Of a stretch of 10,696 nt of DNA, positions 6,049-10,696 are shown one piece after another. Made by a program: the position numbers and the translations under genes. Under the pieces are notes generated by a model. The model did no database searches and had not been told where the DNA came from. It saw nothing but the letters and a program-made list of their open reading frames with translations. Within the stretch, counting starts at the first letter, position 1. Each line of letters opens with the position of its first letter. Source of the stretch: Hydrogenophaga sp. (GTDB lineage Bacteria; Pseudomonadota; Gammaproteobacteria; Burkholderiales; Burkholderiaceae_C); NCBI GenBank assembly GCA_020047875.1, contig JAIFNE010000004.1:1-10696 (forward strand). The letters run 5' to 3'.

Positions 6049-7101
6049 TCACTGGGCGGGATCCCGATGCTCCCAGCGGATTTTGTCGATCTCGGCCAGC
6101 AGGTCGGGGGACAGCGCGGTGCCCCAGGCATCCAGGCACTGATCGAGCTGGGCCAGCGAGGTCACGCCAATGATGGTGCTGGCCACGCGCCAACTGGTGT
6201 AGCAAAAAGCCAGCGCCATTTGCGATGGCGTGAGGCCGTGTTGGCGAGCCAGCGTGTTGTAGCGGCGCGCGGTGTCCAGCGCCTCGGGCCGGCCCCAGCG
6301 CTGCTTGCGCATCGACTCGTACAAGGCCATGCGTCCGGCGTCCCCCACCAAACCGGTCTCGTCGTACTTGCCCGTCAGCAGACCGAAGCCCAGCGGTGAA
6401 TACGCCAGCAGCGACACACCCAGGCGGTGGCAGGTCTCGTCCAGACCGTTCTCAAAGCTGCGGTTGATCAGGCAATACGGGTTCTGCACCGTGGCCACGC
6501 GCGGCAGGCCGTGCTGCTCGGCCAGGCGCACGAATTCGTGCACGCCATACGGCGATTCGTTGGACAAGCCGATGGCCCTGACCTTGCCCGCCTTGACCAG
6601 CTCGGCCATGGCTTCGAGCTGCTCCAAAACCGAGGCACACGGTTTGTCTTTGGTGGGATCAAAGCTCAGCAGACCGAACGCTGGCACGTTGCGCGCCGGC
6701 CAGTGAATTTGATACAGGTCGATCACATCGGTCTTCAGGCGGCGCAGGCTGTCGTCGCAGGCCTTGAGGATCTCGGCCTTGCTCACGCCAGCGTTCTCGC
6801 CGCGAATCCACGGCATGCCGCGCGACGGGCCGGCCACCTTGGTCGCCAGCACCACCTTGCTGCGCAAACTCGCATCTCTGGCGAACCAGTTGCCAAGGAT
6901 GGTTTCGGTGGCGCCGAAGGTTTCGGCGCGAGCGGGCACCGAATACATCTCGGCTGCATCGAGGAAGTTGACGCCGCGTTCGATCGAGCGGTCCAGGATG
7001 CTGTGCGCGTCGGCTTCATTGACCTGCTCACCGAAGGTCATGGTGCCCAGGCAGATGGGCGGAACTTGCAGCGCGCTGGTGCCCAGTGGAACGTGTTTCA
7101 T
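6049..7101 (-). CDS. tas: Tas-type aldo/keto reductase
   Basis: An NADPH-type oxidoreductase of 350 residues in the aldo/keto reductase superfamily, closest to E. coli Tas (346 residues), whose physiological substrate is unclear. The TIM-barrel features are intact: LGTMTFGEQ (18-26), NFLDAAEMYSVPARAET (45-61) and DLYQIHWP (128-135). The expected catalytic tetrad is Asp48, Tyr53, Lys88 and His133. The segment AEMYSVPARAET closely parallels the E. coli Tas sequence, which supports the name. ATG 7101 is chosen because MKHVPLGTSALQVPPICLG is the normal AKR opening; an ORF extension to 7227 adds 42 residues without family character. A candidate promoter lies directly upstream. The OmpA-type gene diverges from it, with 183 bases between their starts. 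Confidence 0.92.
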   Translation of the reverse strand: MKHVPLGTSALQVPPICLGTMTFGEQVNEADAHSILDRSIERGVNFLDAAEMYSVPARAETFGATETILGNWFARDASLRSKVVLATKVAGPSRGMPWIRGENAGVSKAEILKACDDSLRRLKTDVIDLYQIHWPARNVPAFGLLSFDPTKDKPCASVLEQLEAMAELVKAGKVRAIGLSNESPYGVHEFVRLAEQHGLPRVATVQNPYCLINRSFENGLDETCHRLGVSLLAYSPLGFGLLTGKYDETGLVGDAGRMALYESMRKQRWGRPEALDTARRYNTLARQHGLTPSQMALAFCYTSWRVASTIIGVTSLAQLDQCLDAWGTALSPDLLAEIDKIRWEHRDPAQ

Positions 7102-7108
7102 GCAATTC

Positions 7109-7138
7109 TTTGTAAAGTCAGGGTCGGATTGATGCCAA
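7109..7138 (-). promoter_or_regulatory. Candidate promoter of the tas-like gene
   Basis: On the minus strand TTGGCA (7133-7138, five of six consensus bases) and TACAAA (7109-7114, four of six) are 18 bases apart. The -10 element is seven bases before the ATG, so any transcript from it would have essentially no leader. The weaker -10 makes this less convincing than the higBA promoter. Confidence 0.35.
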
Positions 7139-7187
7139 AGGGTTAGGCCGGGGTGTAAGTTTAGGGGGCATCGGGTTGCCACGCAGT

Positions 7188-7224
7188 CATCACCAGCACG
7201 CCCCGGCGTGTGCCGATGGTGATG
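7188..7224. promoter_or_regulatory. Nested inverted repeat upstream of OmpA lipoprotein
   Basis: Outer arms CATCACC (7188-7194) and GGTGATG (7218-7224) are perfectly complementary and enclose CACGCC-CC-GGCGTG (7197-7210), a second perfect inverted repeat. The element sits about 60 bases before the OmpA-type ATG and about 86 bases before the divergent tas-like start. It could be an operator for either gene or a hairpin in the OmpA leader. No matching regulator family was recognised. Confidence 0.45.
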
Positions 7225-7284
7225 CAACCGACCCAGGCTGAGCTTTTCATCCGTCCATCAACAACTCCATCTGGAGCATCGAAC

Positions 7285-7956
7285 ATGAAACAACTGACCC
7301 ACATCACCCGCGGCCTGACCATCACCGCCCTTGCCGCCACCGTGGCGCTCAGCGGCTGCGCCAACATGAGCGAAACCCAGACCGGTGCAGCCAAGGGCGC
7401 CGGCATTGGCGCGGTGGCGGGCGCGCTGCTGGGCGCTGCCACCGGTGGCTCCAAGGGCGCAACCCAGGGTGCCGTGATCGGTGCGGGCGCTGGTGCGCTG
7501 GGCGGCTACATCTGGTCGACCAGGATGCAGGAGCAAAAGCGCGCGATGGAAGCCGCGACCGCCGGGACCGGCATTGGCGTGAGCCAGACCGCGGACAACC
7601 GCTTGAAGCTGGACGTGCCGGCCGACGCGGGTTTTGCCACCGGCAGCGCCGCCGTGAGCCCCACGCTGCAGCGCGTGCTCGGGCAGTTCGCCAACACGCT
7701 CAACGCCAACCCGGTGACCGCCGTGGCCATCGTCGGCCACACCGACAGCACCGGCAGCGATGCGGTGAACAACCCGTTGTCGTTCAACCGCGCCAACAGC
7801 ACGCGCGACTTCCTCGTGGCCCGCGGCGTGTCACCAACCCGCTTTGCCATCGATGGCCGGGGCTCGCGCGAGCCGATCGCCGACAACGGCACGGCCCAAG
7901 GCCGTGCGCAAAACCGTCGTGTGGAAATCTACGTGGCCGAGCCCGCGCAGAAGTGA
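7285..7956 (+). CDS. Glycine-zipper OmpA-family lipoprotein (YiaD-like)
   Basis: A predicted lipoprotein of 223 residues. Residues 1-24 are a lipoprotein signal peptide with lipobox LSGC and lipidated Cys25. Residues about 35-75 are a Gly/Ala-rich glycine zipper (GAGIGAVAGALLGAATGG and GAVIGAGAGALGGY). Residues about 105-220 are an OmpA C-terminal peptidoglycan-binding domain, with HTDSTG (152-157; Asp154), LSFNRA (165-170; Arg169) and GRAQNRRVEI (206-215). This order resembles E. coli YiaD. It probably anchors an envelope membrane to peptidoglycan; Ala26 after the Cys would favour outer-membrane sorting by the E. coli +2 rule. ATG 7285 is preceded by GGAG (7273-7276) at eight bases. In-frame GTG 7210 and ATGs 7216 and 7222 would bury the lipobox and are rejected. 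Confidence 0.92.
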   Translation: MKQLTHITRGLTITALAATVALSGCANMSETQTGAAKGAGIGAVAGALLGAATGGSKGATQGAVIGAGAGALGGYIWSTRMQEQKRAMEAATAGTGIGVSQTADNRLKLDVPADAGFATGSAAVSPTLQRVLGQFANTLNANPVTAVAIVGHTDSTGSDAVNNPLSFNRANSTRDFLVARGVSPTRFAIDGRGSREPIADNGTAQGRAQNRRVEIYVAEPAQK

Positions 7957-7993
7957 GCCGCTGAGCCTCGGGCAGCGCTGCCTGAAGGCTTGC

Positions 7994-8025
7994 AAAGCCG
8001 CAAGGTCTCAGGGCTTTGCGGCTTT
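7994..8025. terminator. Strong bidirectional terminator hairpin
   Basis: AAAGCCGCAA (7994-8003) pairs perfectly with TTGCGGCTTT (8016-8025). The inner bases can extend the stem to 14 bp with two G-T pairs and a TCAG loop. CTCTTT follows on the plus strand, giving a U-rich tail for the OmpA-type transcript. On the minus strand it overlaps the end of the acyl-CoA synthetase gene: the 8016-8025 arm lies in its last codons and the stop is in the loop. A rich tail is lacking in that direction, so termination there is likely weaker. Confidence 0.75.
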
Positions 8026-9822
8026 CTCTTTGGCCCGCTGCTCTTCCTGCAGCCTCAGCACCCGCCGCTGCACCTTACCGGTGGTGGTCATCGGCAGCGA
8101 TTCGACAAACTCGATCTGCTTGGGGTATTCGTAGGGCGCAAGCTTGCCCTTCACATGCGCCTGCAATTCGTCCACCAGGGCCTGCACGAACGCAGGGGTA
8201 TTCAGCGAGCGGCCGGGCGCTGCCGACAGGTATTCCTGCGCCAGCACCACATAGGCCTTCACCACCGCGCCGCGCTCGGCATCTGGCATGGGCACCACCG
8301 CGGCATTGGCCACCGCTGGGTGCTTGACCAGGCAGTTTTCGATCTCGCTGGGCCCGATGCGGTAACCCGCGGCCTTGAACATGTCGTCCGCGCGGCCCTG
8401 GTACCAGAGGTATCCGTCGGCATCGCGCACCGCCATGTCGCCGGTGCGGCACCAGCTGTCGTTCACCGGCCCGGTGAACTTGGCGCGTGTGGCCGCCTCG
8501 TTTTTCCAGTAGCCCAGAAAAAAGATCGGGTCGGGATGTCCATGGCGGTCCAGGCGGTGCACCGCCACATCGCCCGGCACGCCCTCGGGGCATTCGTTGC
8601 CCGCCTCGTCGATCACGGCCACCCGATGCCCCGGGTAGGCCTTGCCCATGCTGCCCGGCTTGGAAGGCCAGCCGACCAGGTCACCCTGGTCTGAGCGCTT
8701 CTGGCCTTGCCAGCGCATGCTGCAATTGCCCACCACGTAGTTGATTTCGGTCTGGCCAAACATCTCGTTCAGCGTCACACCCAGTTCCTGCTCGCAGTAG
8801 GTGAACACCGCGTCGCCCACCGCTTCGCCCGCACTCATGATCGCTTGCAGCTGCAGCGAAAAATGCTCGCGCGGCTTGGGGTAGGCCTTCATGAGCGCCT
8901 TCAGCGCCGTGGGAAACAGAAACGTGTGGGTGACACGATGGCGCTGCATCAAATCCAGTGCGGTCTGCGGGCTGAAACGCCCGTTGAAGGCGACGATGGG
9001 CCGGCCAAAGTACAGCGTGGGCAGCAGGGCGTCCATCAGGCCGCCGGTCCAGGCCCAGTCGGCCGGCGACCAGAACACCGCCTGCGAGGGCACTGAGGCG
9101 TCGTGCGGATCAAAACCAAACCAGTTCTGGCTGCAAACAAAACCGCTCAGGTTGCCGATCAGCGCGCGGTGCGGAATCAGCGCGCCCTTGGGGTTGCCGG
9201 TGGTGCCGCTGGTGTAGATGAGCACCGCGGGCTCGTCGGCCAGCGTCTGAACCGGGCGGAAATCAGCGGCCGCCTGGGCCAGCACCGCGGTCCAGTCGAG
9301 CGCAGTGGCGCCAGTGGCCTGGGCGTCGACCGAGATCACGGTGTGCAACACCGGGCAATGGGCGCTCACCGACAGCACCGCGCTCAGCGTGCTGGCGTCA
9401 CACAGCGCGAGCACGGTTTCGCTGTCGTGCAGCCGGAACTGCAGCGCCTCGGGGCCAAACAGCTGCGACAGCGGCATGGCCACCGCGCCGAGCTGCAGCA
9501 CCGCCATGTAGGCCACCGCGGTCTCGAAGCGCTGCGGCATCACGATGGCCACCCGGTCACCGCGCTGCACGCCGAGGGCTTGCAGCACATGGCTGAGCCG
9601 GTTGGCCTGCGCCTGCAACTCGCCGTAGCTGTGGTGGTGGTCGGCCTGCCCCGGCGAGCAGGCGATCACCGCCGTGTTGCTGGCGCTATGCGGCGCGCTG
9701 GCCCAGCGCTGCGCACACACGGTGGCAATATTGAAATGTTCTGGCACCTGCCAGCAAAATCGCTGGTGCAGTGCTTCGTGGCCGTGATCAGCGCGCGTGT
9801 CGCTGCCTTGACTCTGACCCAT
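8008..9822 (-). CDS. Acyl-CoA synthetase (AMP-binding, ACSM-like)
   Basis: A 604-residue member of the ANL adenylating superfamily, expected to activate a carboxylic acid to an acyl-adenylate with ATP and then to its CoA thioester. Visible core motifs are A3 YTSGTTGNPKG (203-213), A5 MFGQTE (354-359), A7 RTGD (459-462), the hinge region GRADDMFKAAGYRIGPSEIE (476-495) and A10 TTTGK with catalytic Lys583. All are intact. The overall pattern resembles medium-chain (ACSM-like) or aryl acyl-CoA synthetases more than acetyl-CoA synthetase. The acid it uses cannot be read from sequence. ATG 9822 is supported by AGGAG seven bases upstream. It diverges from an alpha/beta hydrolase gene with 23 bases between starts. 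Its last codons form one arm of the downstream terminator. Confidence 0.93.
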   Translation of the reverse strand: MGQSQGSDTRADHGHEALHQRFCWQVPEHFNIATVCAQRWASAPHSASNTAVIACSPGQADHHHSYGELQAQANRLSHVLQALGVQRGDRVAIVMPQRFETAVAYMAVLQLGAVAMPLSQLFGPEALQFRLHDSETVLALCDASTLSAVLSVSAHCPVLHTVISVDAQATGATALDWTAVLAQAAADFRPVQTLADEPAVLIYTSGTTGNPKGALIPHRALIGNLSGFVCSQNWFGFDPHDASVPSQAVFWSPADWAWTGGLMDALLPTLYFGRPIVAFNGRFSPQTALDLMQRHRVTHTFLFPTALKALMKAYPKPREHFSLQLQAIMSAGEAVGDAVFTYCEQELGVTLNEMFGQTEINYVVGNCSMRWQGQKRSDQGDLVGWPSKPGSMGKAYPGHRVAVIDEAGNECPEGVPGDVAVHRLDRHGHPDPIFFLGYWKNEAATRAKFTGPVNDSWCRTGDMAVRDADGYLWYQGRADDMFKAAGYRIGPSEIENCLVKHPAVANAAVVPMPDAERGAVVKAYVVLAQEYLSAAPGRSLNTPAFVQALVDELQAHVKGKLAPYEYPKQIEFVESLPMTTTGKVQRRVLRLQEEQRAKEKAAKP

Positions 9823-9845
9823 GCCGGCGCTCCTGCTCGTTCCTT

Positions 9846-10696
9846 ATGATGGATCGAATGTACCAAGCCCGGCGCACCTCACGCAGCACGTTTTTCCCTA
9901 TCCGCCACCTGCAGTACCACCTGCGCGAGTGGGGTGAACCGATCCCCGGCCAGGCGCCGCTGGTGTTGCTGCATGGCTGGATGGACGTGTCGGCCTCCTG
10001 GCAATTCACGGTCGACGCGCTGGCTGGTGAGTGCCATGTGATCGCGCCGGACTGGCGCGGCTTTGGCCTGACGCGCAGCGCCGGCACCGCCCCGGACAGC
10101 TACTGGTTTGCCGACTACCTTGCCGATCTCGATCTGCTGCTCGACCACGTTGCAGGCGACCAGCCGGTGGACCTGGTGGGCCACAGCATGGGCGGCAACA
10201 TCGCCATGATGTACAGCGGCGTGCGCCCCGCGCGCATTCGCCGCCTGATCAATCTGGAGGGCTTCGGCCTGCCCGAAACGCGGCCCGCCCAGGCGCCCGA
10301 GCGCTACGCCAAATGGATCGACCAGATCAAGACCTTGCACCGGGGCGAAGCGGATCTGAAGACCTACGACAACGCCGAGGGCGTGGCGCGCCGCCTGATG
10401 AAGACCAACCCGCGCTTGCCGCCCGACAAGGCCGCCTGGCTGGCGCAGCACTGGGCTCAGCCCGATGCGCAGGGCCGCTGGGCCATCCTGGGCGACCCGG
10501 CGCACAAAATCATCAGCGCTCACCTCTATCAGGTGGAAGAGGCACTGGCCGCCTACCGCCGCATTGCTGCGCCGGTGCTCAGCGTGACCGCCAGCGACGA
10601 CAGCCTGAGCCAGTGGTGGAAGGGCCAGTACGACCTGGCGCAATACCAGGAGCGGCTGACGGTGGTGCCGCTGCTGCGGCAGGCCGTGGTTCAAGA
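9846..10696 (+). CDS. Alpha/beta hydrolase, truncated by window edge
   Basis: An open frame runs without a stop to the right edge, giving at least 279 residues; the C-terminus is outside the window. Counted from ATG 9858, it has the oxyanion motif HGWMD (39-43), APDWRGFG (63-70) and the nucleophile elbow GHSMGG (108-113, Ser110). SDDS (246-249) probably carries the catalytic acid; the histidine would lie beyond the edge. Three in-frame ATGs (9846, 9849, 9858) could start it. None has a convincing Shine-Dalgarno sequence, and TATGAT at 9845-9850 could be a -10 box serving the third. Substrate is unknown: esterase, thioesterase or similar. The head-to-head pairing with an acyl-CoA synthetase hints at acyl metabolism but does not prove it. 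Confidence 0.88.
   Translation, partial: MMDRMYQARRTSRSTFFPIRHLQYHLREWGEPIPGQAPLVLLHGWMDVSASWQFTVDALAGECHVIAPDWRGFGLTRSAGTAPDSYWFADYLADLDLLLDHVAGDQPVDLVGHSMGGNIAMMYSGVRPARIRRLINLEGFGLPETRPAQAPERYAKWIDQIKTLHRGEADLKTYDNAEGVARRLMKTNPRLPPDKAAWLAQHWAQPDAQGRWAILGDPAHKIISAHLYQVEEALAAYRRIAAPVLSVTASDDSLSQWWKGQYDLAQYQERLTVVPLLRQAVVQ

Noticed and set aside
6427..7146. 239-codon plus-strand open frame opposite the aldo/keto reductase
   Set aside because: It is an antisense shadow of an intact, well-recognised AKR gene.
7102..7227. Longer N-terminus for the aldo/keto reductase
   Set aside because: The 42 extra residues lack AKR character and run through the nested inverted repeat and the candidate promoter.
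7210..7284. GTG 7210 start for the OmpA-type lipoprotein
   Set aside because: It would place 25 polar residues before the lipoprotein signal peptide; ATG 7285 has a good ribosome-binding site and a normal signal.
9808..9850. TTGACT at 9808-9813 as the -35 for TATGAT at 9845-9850
   Set aside because: The spacing is 31 bases, far outside the usable 15-19 range.
9879..10694. 271-codon minus-strand open frame at the right edge
   Set aside because: It lies opposite a clear alpha/beta hydrolase with HGWMD and GHSMGG motifs, and its own translation has no family features.
1..10696. CRISPR array, tRNA or rRNA genes, prophage or intact insertion sequence
   Set aside because: No regularly spaced direct repeats, cloverleaf-like sequence, rRNA segment, integrase, transposase or phage structural gene was seen on reading both strands.

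Overview
The window looks like a chromosomal segment of a high-GC betaproteobacterium, most likely order Burkholderiales and probably Comamonadaceae. This is inferred from the overall GC-rich codon usage, protein sequences that read like Burkholderiales housekeeping genes, and an intergenic triple-hairpin repeat of a kind I associate with that family. No tool was run, so the genus is not established. The window is densely coded: no gene-free stretch exceeds 300 bases, and the longest gaps are 1-200 and 7102-7284. No tRNA, rRNA, CRISPR array, intact insertion sequence or prophage gene was seen. Layout from left to right: a 200-base leader with a possible REP-type repeat remnant; a DUF418/YeiB-type membrane protein (+) with a doubtful start; a HigBA toxin-antitoxin pair (+) with a clear promoter and an embedded operator; murB (-), facing higA tail to tail; yajQ (+), divergent from murB with only 38 bp between start codons; a secreted or periplasmic retropepsin-like aspartic protease (+); a minus-strand cluster ybaK - plsY - ridA (plsY and ridA overlap by ATGA); a triple-hairpin repeat; a Tas-type aldo/keto reductase (-); a glycine-zipper OmpA-family lipoprotein (+); a strong bidirectional terminator; an acyl-CoA synthetase (-); and a divergent alpha/beta hydrolase (+) cut by the right edge. 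Functionally this is mostly core cell-envelope and quality-control biology: peptidoglycan precursor synthesis (MurB), phospholipid synthesis (PlsY), tRNA proofreading (YbaK), enamine/imine clearance (RidA), a nucleotide-binding YajQ protein and a peptidoglycan-anchored lipoprotein. The accessory element is HigBA, inserted between the DUF418 gene and murB. I found no convincing undescribed multi-gene system. The most interesting signals are small-scale: an apparently leaderless, operator-controlled higB promoter; an in-frame stop that separates a good ATG from the DUF418 reading frame; the triple-hairpin intergenic repeat; a nested inverted repeat upstream of the OmpA lipoprotein; and a terminator whose stem also encodes the C-terminus of the acyl-CoA synthetase.
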